Source: an uncultured Clostridium sp. (GTDB lineage: Bacteria; Bacillota; Clostridia; Lachnospirales; Lachnospiraceae). Taken from it: 64,000 bases of DNA. The notes beneath the pieces were generated by a model, which was not told the DNA's origin, searched no databases, and was given only the letters and a program-made list of their open reading frames with translations. Location of the stretch: positions 1 through 64,000 of the forward strand of contig UQMJ01000010.1 in the NCBI GenBank assembly GCA_900542035.1, written 5' to 3'. This document shows positions 35,745-43,806 of this stretch, in pieces. Position numbers and translations under genes: made by a program. Numbering within the stretch: the stretch's first letter is position 1; every line of letters starts with the position of its first letter.

Positions 35745-35779
35745 ATTATAGGGTATATTTTATCACAAGCTTGATAAAA
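35745..35779. promoter_or_regulatory. hydC promoter -10 and 8-bp palindrome between divergent hyd operons
   Basis: On the minus strand TATAAT occupies 35750-35745. Just behind it lies TTTTATCA (35758-35765), CAAGCT, TGATAAAA (35772-35779), a perfect inverted repeat across the expected -35 region. It contains TATCACAA..GATAA, like the palindrome at 1523-1539 in the other hydrogenase promoter. A shared redox regulator is inferred. Confidence 0.6.
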
Positions 35780-35827
35780 AATCTACAAAAAATCTAAAAT
35801 AGGAAAAATTAACCAGGATAATATTTG

Positions 35828-35856
35828 TTGATAATTCATAAAAATAATGGTATTCT
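35828..35856 (+). promoter_or_regulatory. Promoter of the HydS regulatory operon
   Basis: TTGATA (35828-35833), a 17-base spacer and TATTCT (35851-35856) give a good sigma-A match on the plus strand, about 50 bases before the DRTGG gene. Confidence 0.65.
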
Positions 35857-35904
35857 TGAAGGAGAACTTTACATCACTACAACATATGAAAGAGGGGATT
35901 GGAT

Positions 35905-36252
35905 ATGACAGTAAAAGATGCCATGGAGACGTTGGGGGCAAGAGTCCTGGTAGGAGAGGACAGACTGGATCAGGAAGTAAGAAGCGCCTGCGGTTCAGAC
36001 ATGATGAGTGATGTGCTGGCATTTTCGAAAGATCATTCCATTCTGCTTACAGGCCTTTGCAATCCTCAGGTAATCCGGACTGCGGAAATGCTGGACATTG
36101 TATGCATTATTTTTGTCAGAGGAAAAAAGCCGGACGAAGTCGTTTTACAGATGGCAAAGGACAGCGGACTTGTGGTACTAGCCACCGGACATCGGATGTT
36201 TTCTGCCTGCGGGATGCTGTATCAGGCAGGCCTCGGAGGAGGTGCGATCTGA
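35905..36252 (+). CDS. DRTGG-domain protein, first of two
   Basis: This 115-aa protein is a single DRTGG-like alpha/beta domain: VKDAMETLGARVLVGE at the start, a DMMSDVLAF segment near 32-40, then ILLTGLCNPQVIRTAEML and VLATGHRMFSACGML. DRTGG domains are ligand-binding domains found in HPr kinase and CBS-linked regulators. ATG 35905 has AGAGGGGA 7 bases upstream; the TTG two codons earlier is less likely. Its stop overlaps the next start (TGATG). A second DRTGG protein follows the HydS gene, which is a recurring arrangement in clostridial hyd clusters. Confidence 0.82.
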   Translation: MTVKDAMETLGARVLVGEDRLDQEVRSACGSDMMSDVLAFSKDHSILLTGLCNPQVIRTAEMLDIVCIIFVRGKKPDEVVLQMAKDSGLVVLATGHRMFSACGMLYQAGLGGGAI

Positions 36253-36674
36253 TGGAAGAAGCGCTGGTTTTAAATTATGAGATTTCAGGAGACGATTTTA
36301 CACGGGCAGGGGAAGCCAGCAGTGATGTAAAGAAAAAGCTGAAACAGATGGGAGTAAATCCGGAAGCTGTCCGGAAGGTGGCGATTGCCATGTATGAAGG
36401 GGAAATCAACATGGTCATTCATGCCAATGGGGGAACGATTACCGTAGAAATTACTCCGGAGCAGATCCGGATGATTCTGGATGATACAGGCCCTGGCATT
36501 CCCGATGTGGATCTGGCTATGCAGGCAGGGTATTCTACGGCTCCCGACGAAGTGCGGTCTCTGGGCTTCGGAGCAGGAATGGGGCTGCCAAATATGAAAA
36601 AATATACCGATACTATGGAAATTGATACCAGGCTTGGAGTGGGAACAAAGATTACAATGGTGGTGATGATATAA
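36252..36674 (+). CDS. RsbW/SpoIIAB-like anti-sigma-type ATP-binding protein
   Basis: This 140-aa GHKL ATPase is of the serine-protein-kinase class. The N-box lies in EGEINMVIHANGG (about 49-61), G1 in DDTGPGIPD (about 76-84), and G2 in GFGAGMGLPNMKKY (about 103-116). Such proteins phosphorylate STAS antagonists or bind sigma factors. No STAS or sigma gene is nearby. The start ATG overlaps the previous stop, and the stop overlaps the HydS start. This tight coupling suggests a complex with HydS and the DRTGG proteins. A SpoIIE phosphatase at 3577-4755 could act opposite to it. Confidence 0.88.
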   Translation: MEEALVLNYEISGDDFTRAGEASSDVKKKLKQMGVNPEAVRKVAIAMYEGEINMVIHANGGTITVEITPEQIRMILDDTGPGIPDVDLAMQAGYSTAPDEVRSLGFGAGMGLPNMKKYTDTMEIDTRLGVGTKITMVVMI

Positions 36675-38062
36675 TGAATAAGTTTTACCATTCTGTCCGT
36701 CTGGACGCAGACTTGTGCAAAGGATGCATCAACTGCATTAAGCGGTGCCCGACAGAAGCCATCCGTGTGAGGGGAGGAAAAGCCCAGATTAACAGTAAGT
36801 TCTGCATCGACTGCGGAGAGTGTATCAGGGTCTGCCCCCACCATGCAAAACACGCGGTTTATGACAAGCTGGACGTTTTAAAAAAGTATGAATATACAGT
36901 GGCGCTTCCGGCTCCGTCTTTATACAGCCAGTTTAACAATCTGGATGATGTCAATATTGTGTTAAACGCCTTACTGTTGATGGGATTTAACGATGTATTT
37001 GAAGTCAGCGCAGCGGCAGAAATGGTCAGCGAGGCCACCAGGGAATACATATCCGCCCACGAGGAAAAGCTTCCTCTTATCAGTACGGCCTGCCCTTCGG
37101 TAGTGCGGCTGATTCGGGTCCGCTTTCCAAATCTGATTCCCCATATGCTGCCGTTAAACCCGCCGGTAGAAGTGGCGGCGTCCCTGGCAGTCAAAAAGGC
37201 GTTAAAGATGACCGGGCTGCCGAGGGAAAAAATCGGAATTGTGTTTATTTCGCCCTGTCCGTCAAAGGTAACCTATGTAAAAGCGCCTCTGGGAACAGAA
37301 AAAAGCGAAGTGGACTGCGTTCTGGCTATTAAAGACGTATATCCCCAGCTTTTGTCCAGAATGAAGGCAGTCAGAGACGATTTCCTGGAGATTGGAACCG
37401 CAGGAAAAATCGGCATCAGCTGGGGACGTTCCGGCGGCGAAGCCAGCGGACTGTTTACAGAAAATTATCTGGCGGCAGACGGCATTGAAAACGTTATTCG
37501 GGTGTTGGAGGATTTAGAGGACCAGAAGTTTAATAATCTCCGGTTTGTAGAGCTAAGCGCCTGTCCAGGCGGCTGTGTCGGAGGGGTGCTGACCGTAGAA
37601 AATCCTTATGTGGCAGAAGTAAAGCTGAAGCGGCTGAGAAAATATATGCCGGTAGCCAGAAGTCATGTGGAGGAAGAGACGGAAAACCTGATTCCCTGGA
37701 CGACAGGCGTTCAGTACGAACCGGTATTCCGGCTGGGAAATAACATTATGGAAAGTTTTTCCAGATTAAACCAGGTGGAACGTCTGTGCAAAAAGCTGCC
37801 TGGCCTGGACTGCGGATCCTGCGGCGCGCCGACCTGCAAGGCATTGGCAGAGGACATTGTAAGAGGGGAAGCAACGGAGACGGACTGCGTATACAATCTG
37901 CGGGAAAATCTCCATAAGCTGTCAGAAGAAGTAGCGGTACTGGCAGGAGATCTGGCAGATGCGGGACGCAGCGGCCAGGAAACCGTTAACCTGCTGAAAG
38001 ATTATATCCAGCGTATTTCAGAAGAAATGGCAGTGCTTGACAATCGGGAGGATGAAGAATAG
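36674..38062 (+). CDS. hydS: HydS-like sensory [FeFe] hydrogenase homologue with altered active-site loop
   Basis: Two 4Fe-4S motifs (CKGCINCIKRC near 16, CIDCGECIRVC near 46) precede an H-cluster domain. L1 is STACPS, with Ala where catalytic enzymes have the proton-relay Cys. L2 is SPCPSK and L3 is ELSACPGGCVGG (about 296-307). The C-terminal iron-sulfur site is CGSCGAPTC..C (about 379-402), followed by a helical tail. There is no PAS domain. The Ala at the relay position is known from T. maritima HydS, a putative sensor with slow turnover. It has 462 aa and lies within a five-gene operon divergent from hydCBA. It probably senses H2 or redox state and controls hydrogenase expression; the mechanism is inferred. 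Confidence 0.88.
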   Translation: MNKFYHSVRLDADLCKGCINCIKRCPTEAIRVRGGKAQINSKFCIDCGECIRVCPHHAKHAVYDKLDVLKKYEYTVALPAPSLYSQFNNLDDVNIVLNALLLMGFNDVFEVSAAAEMVSEATREYISAHEEKLPLISTACPSVVRLIRVRFPNLIPHMLPLNPPVEVAASLAVKKALKMTGLPREKIGIVFISPCPSKVTYVKAPLGTEKSEVDCVLAIKDVYPQLLSRMKAVRDDFLEIGTAGKIGISWGRSGGEASGLFTENYLAADGIENVIRVLEDLEDQKFNNLRFVELSACPGGCVGGVLTVENPYVAEVKLKRLRKYMPVARSHVEEETENLIPWTTGVQYEPVFRLGNNIMESFSRLNQVERLCKKLPGLDCGSCGAPTCKALAEDIVRGEATETDCVYNLRENLHKLSEEVAVLAGDLADAGRSGQETVNLLKDYIQRISEEMAVLDNREDEE

Positions 38063-38401
38063 ATGACAGTTCAGACATTAGTAGACAGGCAAATCGTCCG
38101 CGCAGTCAATGCCGGAGACAATATGGACAGGACAATTACCCAGGTATTCTGCTGCGACCTGCTAAGCATTGCTATGGGGCGGGCGCCGGCCGGCTGCGCC
38201 TGGGTAACGGTAATGGCCAATTTAAATACCCTGGCAGTAGCGTCTTTGGCAGATGCGGCCTGCGTCATTCTGGCTGAGGGGTTTCATATGGATGAAAACG
38301 GGATAAAAAAGGCCCAGATCCAGGGAATTACGCTTTTGGAAAGCGACGGGCCGGTGTTCGAGACTGCATTGGCCGTTTACCAGGCCATGAAAGAAGAATA
38401 A
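38063..38401 (+). CDS. DRTGG-domain protein, second of two
   Basis: This 112-aa single-domain protein starts directly after the HydS stop. It has VNAGDNMDRTITQVFCCDLLS (the DRT-type segment, about 16-36), MANLNTLAVASLADAACVILAEG (about 53-75) and VLIAEG-type strand order, like the first DRTGG gene, but the sequences are only distantly similar. It probably acts with HydS and the RsbW-like ATPase. The ligand is unknown. Confidence 0.8.
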   Translation: MTVQTLVDRQIVRAVNAGDNMDRTITQVFCCDLLSIAMGRAPAGCAWVTVMANLNTLAVASLADAACVILAEGFHMDENGIKKAQIQGITLLESDGPVFETALAVYQAMKEE

Positions 38402-38414
38402 GGAGGCAGATAGA

Positions 38415-39131
38415 TTGGTTAGTCTGACCTATGATCTGCATATTCATTCCTGTCTTTCCCCTTGCGGAGACGACGATATGACTCCGGCTAATATTGCAGG
38501 AATGGCGGCAGTAAAAGGGCTGGACGTAATTGCCCTGACGGATCACAATGCCTGCCGCAACTGTCCGGCCTTCATGGCGGCAGCAGAAGAATATGGGGTT
38601 CTTGCCATACCTGGAATGGAGATTACGACGTCTGAGGAAGTCCACGCGGTCTGCCTCTTTCCAACCCTGGAAGCAGCCCTGAATTTTGACCGTTATGTCT
38701 ATGAACGGTTGATGAAGTATCCGAATAATTCTCAGATTTTTGGAAGACAGCAGATTTATAATTTGCAGGATCAGGCAGAAGCAGAAGAAGAAAACCTTTT
38801 GATTAACAGTACGGATATTTCATTTGACCATTTGTGGGATTTGGCGTCTTCTTACGGCGGAGTGATGATTCCGGCCCATATTGACAAAAATGCCAACAGT
38901 CTGATTGCCAATCTGGGATTTGTACCGCCGGACAGCAGGTTTGTCACAGCAGAGGTAAAGGATTTGAAGAATCTTCACAGGCTGAAAAAGGAAAATCCGT
39001 ATCTGGAGACCTGCAAGATTATCAGCAATTCTGATGCGCATTATTTAGAAGATATTCACGAACCGGAACTGACCATACAGGTCAGCGAAAAAAGCATACA
39101 GGGCGTATTGGAAGCTCTGGGAACACGGTAG
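38415..39131 (+). CDS. PHP-domain metal-dependent phosphoesterase
   Basis: This 238-aa protein has the full set of PHP metal ligands: DLHIHS (about 7-12), TDHN (about 43-46), GMEITT (about 66-71), EVHAVCLF (near 75), PAHIDK (about 154-159) and SDAHYLED (near 197). PHP enzymes hydrolyse phosphate esters with two or three metal ions; members near hyd genes have no known substrate. It starts with TTG, which has AGGAGG 8 bases upstream. It closes the HydS operon, before a terminator. Nucleoside or signalling phosphates are possible substrates. Confidence 0.85.
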   Translation: MVSLTYDLHIHSCLSPCGDDDMTPANIAGMAAVKGLDVIALTDHNACRNCPAFMAAAEEYGVLAIPGMEITTSEEVHAVCLFPTLEAALNFDRYVYERLMKYPNNSQIFGRQQIYNLQDQAEAEEENLLINSTDISFDHLWDLASSYGGVMIPAHIDKNANSLIANLGFVPPDSRFVTAEVKDLKNLHRLKKENPYLETCKIISNSDAHYLEDIHEPELTIQVSEKSIQGVLEALGTR

Positions 39132-39154
39132 CAGAAAAGTGTGCCGCAAAAGGC

Positions 39155-39196
39155 GATCTCCCCAGGCGGAGAAGCTTGCAGGAGGTCTTCTTTTTT
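39155..39196 (+). terminator. Probable terminator after the PHP gene
   Basis: The stem GATCTCC (39155-39161) / GGAGGTC (39181-39187), with one G-T pair and a long loop, is followed by TTCTTTTTT. It is moderate in quality. Confidence 0.55.
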
Positions 39197-39478
39197 ATAA
39201 TGGAATACTACCAAATATGGTAATGAAGGCTTCTTGGAAAATATTTAAAAGAATATATAAAATATAGAAAAAACCTATATTTACGGAAAAGATAGAAGAA
39301 TAATTCAATATTTACAAAATGATGAAGATTGTTTACTTTGCAAAGCCGAAGTATTATGATAAAAATCAGAAAATTCTGAATGAAACCCAGCTTTTTAGGA
39401 AAAAGCAGTTTCTGCCGTTTAAAAATATACCGACAGGAGATACTTTTACTAATCTATAAACGTATTTAGGAGAATTTT
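39197..39478 (+). other. AT-rich intergenic region upstream of the LysR gene
   Basis: There is no believable gene here. The region is A+T-rich, with a short palindrome ACCAAATATGGT near 39210 and a TATTATGAT -10-like sequence near 39352. It probably holds the LysR promoter and its operator. TTAGGAG precedes the ATG. Confidence 0.5.
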
Positions 39479-40420
39479 ATGACACATTGGGAGATAAAAA
39501 CTTTTCTTGAAATTGTAAAATACAGCAGCATATCAAAGGCCGCAGAAAAATTATACCTGACGCAGTCTACAGTTAGCCACCGTTTAAGCGTTCTGGAGGA
39601 AGAATTGGGAGTAAAGCTGATTATCCGCCGGAAAGGCTACCGGACCATCGAGCTGACCAATGACGGCGAGGCCTTTTTGCCGCTGGCTTATGAATATGAA
39701 GCGCTGTGGGAGAGGATAGAAGTGTTTTGCCAGAGCGGATCCAGGGCAGTATTCAGCATTGGCTGCCACGACAGTATGAATGACAGTATTTTTTACAAGC
39801 TGCTTACCAGGCTTCTGGAAAAGGCGTCCGCAGGAAAACAGAAAATGACGTTCCGCTTAGAAAGCCACAGCACAGAAGAATTGTACCAGCTTTTGGAAAG
39901 CGGACATATTAATGTGGCGTTTTTAAGAAATCCGCAGGAGAACCGGAATTTTGTGATGGAACCGTTCTTTTCAGAAGAATTTCGAGTAATTGTGGCGGAG
40001 AACAGTATTTATCCAGAAGGGAAAATCAATCTGGAGGAGTTGGATCGGAAAAAAGAAATCGACATTTCCAGTGCATGGGGACTGGATTTTATCAGATGGC
40101 ATGAAGAAACTTTTGGAATTGAGCAGATGGCGGATATTTCCATTAACGCGGTATCTACAATTCCCAAATACCTGACTCAGGCGGATCAATGGGCCATCGT
40201 ACCGGTTTCCGTAGCGGAAGAACTGAGCCGTTCCAGCCGGATACAGATGAGGGAAATGAAAAACCAGCCGTCTGTGCTGTATTGCTATATGGTAAGCTTA
40301 AAATCCCAGAACAGGGCAAAATCAGAGATGTTTGAACTATTTTACCAGGTTCTGGAGGAATTTATGGACAGTATGCCGTATCTTACGAAAATCCATACTG
40401 CCCATACAGAAACAAAATAA
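39479..40420 (+). CDS. LysR-family transcriptional regulator
   Basis: At 313 aa, residues 4-62 form the winged HTH (FLEIVKYSSISKAAEKLYLTQSTVSHRLSVLEEELG), and residues 90-300 form a LysR substrate-binding domain. It acts as a tetramer and usually regulates a neighbouring or divergent gene. The nearest divergent gene is about 350 bases away and reads in the same direction, so the target is not obvious. It converges on rlmI with 12 bases between stops and no visible terminator. The inducer is unknown. Confidence 0.92.
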   Translation: MTHWEIKTFLEIVKYSSISKAAEKLYLTQSTVSHRLSVLEEELGVKLIIRRKGYRTIELTNDGEAFLPLAYEYEALWERIEVFCQSGSRAVFSIGCHDSMNDSIFYKLLTRLLEKASAGKQKMTFRLESHSTEELYQLLESGHINVAFLRNPQENRNFVMEPFFSEEFRVIVAENSIYPEGKINLEELDRKKEIDISSAWGLDFIRWHEETFGIEQMADISINAVSTIPKYLTQADQWAIVPVSVAEELSRSSRIQMREMKNQPSVLYCYMVSLKSQNRAKSEMFELFYQVLEEFMDSMPYLTKIHTAHTETK

Positions 40421-40432
40421 AGGCTCAATCCT

Positions 40433-41635
40433 CTACTTTTCCTCGCATACCTGGAAAATATAAAATTTTAAGTAGTAAGATTCATCTGCGGCCCACAGAA
40501 TCGGATGATCTGCAGCCTGGGTCCGGTATTCTACCTGACGGAGACGTTTGTGGACTCCTGCAGCCGCTTCCCTTATGGTTTTAGTAAACAGCTCCGGAGA
40601 CATAAAGTGGGAACAGGAGCAGGTTGCAAGAAATCCTCCGTCTTTGACCAGCTTTAAGCCGCGCAGGTTGATTTCCCGATAGCCCTTGACTGCATTTTTG
40701 ATGGAATTGCGGGATTTGGTAAAGGCAGGCGGATCTAAAATTACCACGTCAAATTGTTCCCCTTTTTTCTCTAATTCCGGCAGCAGATCAAACACATCGG
40801 CACAGACAAAGGAGACGCGATCAGAAAGTCCGTTTAATTCTGCATTTTCTCTTGCCTGGGCAACGCCAAGTTCAGAAGCGTCGACGCCTAATACAGAAGC
40901 AGCGCCTGCAATTCCGGCGTTTAAGGCAAAGGATCCGGTATGGGTAAAACAGTCCAGCACTTTTTTCCCAGGGCAGAGACGCTGGATTGCCAGGCGGTTG
41001 TATTTCTGATCCAGGAAAAATCCAGTTTTTTGTCCGTCTTTTACATCTACCAGATAACGGACTCCATTTTCTATGATTTCTACTTTGGTATCAAATGGTT
41101 CGCCAATGAAGCCTTTGTACCGCTCCATGCCTTCCTGGAGACGGACTTTTGCGTCGCTGCGTTCATAAACTCCTCGGATCTGGATCCCGTCTTCTGCCAG
41201 AACCTGCTTTAGCGTTTTTATAATCAGAGGCTTTAACCGGTCAATACCCAGAGCCAGGGATTCGACTACCAGCACGTCTGAAAATTTGTCAATGACGATA
41301 CCAGGCAGAAAATCTGCTTCTCCGAAAATGATCCGGCAGCTTGAGGTATCGACTGTAGATTTCCGGTATTCCCAGGCATTGCGTACTCTCATTTCAATAA
41401 AAGCTTCATCAATGACCACATCTTTTTTGCGGGACATCATGCGTACCGTAATTTTAGAATTGGTGTTGACAAATCCCAAGCCCATGGGATAGCCGTCAAA
41501 ATCTTCTACGGACACGATATCTCCATTCTCAAAATTTCCAGTTATACGGTCTATTTCATTATCGTAAATCCAGGCGCCGCCGGCTTTTAAAGAACGGCCC
41601 TCCCCTTTTTTTATGCGGACAACTGCGTGTTCCAT
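40433..41635 (-). CDS. rlmI: Class I SAM-dependent rRNA (cytosine-C5) methyltransferase, RlmI family
   Basis: The protein has an N-terminal PUA RNA-binding domain (about 1-70), an EEHD-like linker, and a Rossmann methyltransferase. Motif I is VLDCFTHTGSFAL (about 212-224), motif IV is VVILDPPAFTKS (about 277-288) and ATCSCSHFMS (about 322-331) carries the cysteine expected for C5 methylation. RlmI methylates C1962 of 23S rRNA in E. coli. It has 400 aa. The start at 41635 has ATGGAG 6 bases upstream; longer in-frame starts (TTG at 41668) lack a ribosome site. It is divergent from the TetR gene. Confidence 0.88.
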   Translation of the reverse strand: MEHAVVRIKKGEGRSLKAGGAWIYDNEIDRITGNFENGDIVSVEDFDGYPMGLGFVNTNSKITVRMMSRKKDVVIDEAFIEMRVRNAWEYRKSTVDTSSCRIIFGEADFLPGIVIDKFSDVLVVESLALGIDRLKPLIIKTLKQVLAEDGIQIRGVYERSDAKVRLQEGMERYKGFIGEPFDTKVEIIENGVRYLVDVKDGQKTGFFLDQKYNRLAIQRLCPGKKVLDCFTHTGSFALNAGIAGAASVLGVDASELGVAQARENAELNGLSDRVSFVCADVFDLLPELEKKGEQFDVVILDPPAFTKSRNSIKNAVKGYREINLRGLKLVKDGGFLATCSCSHFMSPELFTKTIREAAAGVHKRLRQVEYRTQAADHPILWAADESYYLKFYIFQVCEEK

Positions 41636-41704
41636 TGTATACTCCATTCTGCCGCATGATGCGGCCAAGTTGTATTTCTAACAATCTAACAGGATTTTGA
41701 AAGG

Positions 41705-41733
41705 TTGTCAAGATTAGAAGCAGACAGTATAAT
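41705..41733 (+). promoter_or_regulatory. Promoter of the TetR-family gene
   Basis: TTGTCA (41705-41710), a 17-base spacer and TATAAT (41728-41733) form a near-consensus promoter. A start near 41740 rules out the upstream in-frame codon at 41705 and supports ATG 41762. Confidence 0.8.
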
Positions 41734-41761
41734 GGAAAAAAGACTGGAAGGGAGAAGGACG

Positions 41762-42334
41762 ATGGCAGAAGGTTTTGGAAAAAATGAGAAAACAAAGTAC
41801 CGTCTGGCCCAGGCGGTAAAGGAATGTATGAAAACCACGCCCGTAGACAAAATTACGGTAAAGGAAATCGTAGAAGCCTGCCAGGTTACCAGGCAGACCT
41901 TTTACCGGAATTTTCAGGACAAATACGACCTGATTAACTGGTATTTTGATAAACTTCTCCAGGAATCCTTTGCCCACATGGGAGAAGGAAAGACGGTATA
42001 TGAAGGGCTGGTAAAAAAGTTTGAATATATCAGGCAGGAACGGGTGTTTTTTGCCGGAGCATTCCGGTCAGATGATTACAATTCGCTGAAAGGCCATGAT
42101 TTTCAGCTGATTCTGGAATTTTATACGGAAAGAATCAGGGAAAAAACCGGAAACGATCCAGAAGAAAAAATTCGTTTTCTGCTGGAAATGTATTGTCAGG
42201 GTTCCATTTATATGACAGTAAAATGGGTTCTGGGAGGAATGAAAGAAACGCCGGAAGAAATGGCCAGGCTTTTAGTGGATGCTATGCCGGAAGCGATTTT
42301 TGGACTGTTTCAGCAATTAGGACTTGTCGGATAA
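41762..42334 (+). CDS. TetR/AcrR-family transcriptional regulator
   Basis: This 190-aa protein has an N-terminal HTH (KITVKEIVEACQVTRQTFYRNFQDKYDLINWYFD, about 24-57) of the DhaS/TetR_C_8 type and a helical C-terminal domain. AAGGGAG precedes the ATG by 7 bases. It lies directly upstream of fucO, with a terminator and an inverted repeat between, so fucO is its likely target. The inducer is unknown, but an aldehyde is plausible. Confidence 0.88.
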   Translation: MAEGFGKNEKTKYRLAQAVKECMKTTPVDKITVKEIVEACQVTRQTFYRNFQDKYDLINWYFDKLLQESFAHMGEGKTVYEGLVKKFEYIRQERVFFAGAFRSDDYNSLKGHDFQLILEFYTERIREKTGNDPEEKIRFLLEMYCQGSIYMTVKWVLGGMKETPEEMARLLVDAMPEAIFGLFQQLGLVG

Positions 42335-42362
42335 GGAAAAATTGTTAGAATGTTACAAAAAT

Positions 42363-42385
42363 AAGAAAGTGTAACTTTCTTTTTC
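42363..42385 (+). terminator. Terminator after the TetR gene, overlapping a GTTACA/TGTAAC repeat
   Basis: AAGAAAG-TGTAA-CTTTCTT (42363-42381) is followed by TTT. GTTACA (42352-42357) and TGTAAC (42370-42375) form a second, overlapping inverted repeat that could be an operator for fucO. Confidence 0.6.
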
Positions 42386-42468
42386 AGATGAATGCTGTTA
42401 AAATAATAACAAAGAAAAAAGACGGACGCCAATCATCCGCCAGGCAAACAGAAAAGGAGAGATTAGTT

Positions 42469-43614
42469 ATGGCAAACAGAATTATGTTAAACGAAACTTC
42501 CTATCATGGATCAGGAGCTATCTGTGAAATCGCCAATGAGGCAAAGGCGCATGGCTTTCAGAAGGCATTTGTCTGCACCGATCCGGATTTGATTAAATTT
42601 GGTGTTGCGGCAAAGGTAACCGATGTGCTGGACAAGGCCGGACTGGCTTATGAAATTTATTCTGACATTAAGGCAAATCCTACGATTGAAAATGTACAGC
42701 ATGGCGTAGCCGCATTTAAAAATGCCCAGGCAGATTATATTGTAGCAATCGGCGGCGGTTCTTCTATGGATACGGCAAAGGCAATCGGCATTATCATTGC
42801 CAATCCGGAATTTGAAGATGTGAGAAGCTTAGAGGGCGTAGCGCCTACGAAGAAGCCCTGCGTACCGATTATTGCAGTGCCGACTACAGCAGGTACAGCG
42901 GCAGAGGTTACCATTAACTACGTGATTACTGATGTAGAGAGAAAGAGAAAATTTGTCTGCGTAGATCCTCACGATATGCCGGTTATTGCAGTAGTGGATC
43001 CGGATATGATGTCCTCCATGCCAAAGGGACTGACTGCATCGACCGGTATGGATGCCCTGACCCATGCAATTGAAGGATATACTACCCTGGCTGCCTGGGA
43101 AATGACCGATATGTTCCATTTAAAGGCCATTGAGATTATTTCAAAATCGTTAAGAGGGGCAGTAGAAGGAACGAAAGAAGGACGCGAGGGAATGGCTCTC
43201 GGACAGTATATTGCCGGTATGGGATTCTCCAACGTCGGACTGGGAATCGCTCATTCGATGGCTCATACATTAGGCGCCGTTTATGATACTCCTCATGGCG
43301 TTGCCTGTGCAATGATGCTTCCTATCGTTATGGAGTACAATGCAGAATGTACCGGTAAGAAGTACAGGGAAATTGCCCGCGCAATGGGAGTAAAGGGCGT
43401 TGACGACATGAGTCAGGAAGAATACCGTAAGGCAGCAGTGGAAGCAGTAAAGAAGCTTTCCCAGGATGTCGGCATTCCTTCTAAGTTAGAGGCATTAAAA
43501 GAAGAAGACTTAACCTTTTTAGCAGAGTCTGCATATGCGGATGCCTGCCGCCCTGGAAATCCAAAGGACACCAATGTAGAAGATTTGAAAGAACTGTTCA
43601 GAAAATTAATGTAG
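42469..43614 (+). CDS. fucO: Iron-containing alcohol dehydrogenase, lactaldehyde reductase FucO type
   Basis: FucO reduces lactaldehyde to 1,2-propanediol with NADH in anaerobic fucose or rhamnose use; related enzymes act on other aldehydes. The NAD loop GGGSSMDTAKAIG (about 97-109), the family motif ASTGMDALTHAIEGY with metal Asp/His (about 190-204) and the His pair in GIAHSMAHTLGAVYDTPHGVACAMML (about 260-285) are all present. It has 381 aa, normal length. ATG 42469 has AGGAGAG upstream; the longer open frame begins within the TetR-fucO gap. No fucose genes are nearby. Confidence 0.88.
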   Translation: MANRIMLNETSYHGSGAICEIANEAKAHGFQKAFVCTDPDLIKFGVAAKVTDVLDKAGLAYEIYSDIKANPTIENVQHGVAAFKNAQADYIVAIGGGSSMDTAKAIGIIIANPEFEDVRSLEGVAPTKKPCVPIIAVPTTAGTAAEVTINYVITDVERKRKFVCVDPHDMPVIAVVDPDMMSSMPKGLTASTGMDALTHAIEGYTTLAAWEMTDMFHLKAIEIISKSLRGAVEGTKEGREGMALGQYIAGMGFSNVGLGIAHSMAHTLGAVYDTPHGVACAMMLPIVMEYNAECTGKKYREIARAMGVKGVDDMSQEEYRKAAVEAVKKLSQDVGIPSKLEALKEEDLTFLAESAYADACRPGNPKDTNVEDLKELFRKLM

Positions 43615-43689
43615 TTTTGGAAAACGGGACTTGAGGAAAAACGAGTTTGAGAATAGACTTTTTTCGACCTTTTTCGACTTTAATAGACT

Positions 43690-43718
43690 TTGATAAACAA
43701 AATAAAGTCTGCTATACT
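43690..43718 (+). promoter_or_regulatory. Promoter upstream of the Rpn-family gene
   Basis: TTGATA (43690-43695), a 17-base spacer and TATACT (43713-43718) make a strong promoter. The start near 43725 would put a 160-base leader before the TTG start of the Rpn gene. The small frame overlapping here is not a gene. Confidence 0.75.
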
Positions 43719-43720
43719 AA

Positions 43721-43754
43721 CAGCATCATCCAAGTTTAGGGTGGTGCTGTTTTT
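43721..43754 (+). terminator. Hairpin with T tract directly at the Rpn gene start site
   Basis: The arms CAGCATCATCC (43721-43731) and GGGTGGTGCTG (43739-43749) pair along all 11 positions, two of them G-T, and are followed by T5. It can end read-through from fucO. Because it overlaps the start site it can also attenuate the Rpn transcript, although initiation near 43725 would shorten the left arm. Confidence 0.7.
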
Positions 43755-43806
43755 ATCATTTCTTGTCTTCCATTTGGGGAGAATTCTCATATTCTATCAA
43801 TTCTAC

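Noticed and set aside
36057..36251. A longer start for the RsbW-like ATPase, inside the DRTGG gene
   Set aside because: The upstream residues are the out-of-frame shadow of the DRTGG gene. ATG 36252 overlaps its stop, as is usual for coupled genes.
42342..42358. Rex operator before fucO
   Set aside because: The halves are separated by 3 rather than 4 bases and both differ from the TTGTTAA-type consensus.
43658..43682. Direct repeats of TTTTTCGAC that could hint at a CRISPR or iteron array
   Set aside because: Only two clear copies of a short AT-rich unit, with no spacers of regular length and no cas genes nearby.
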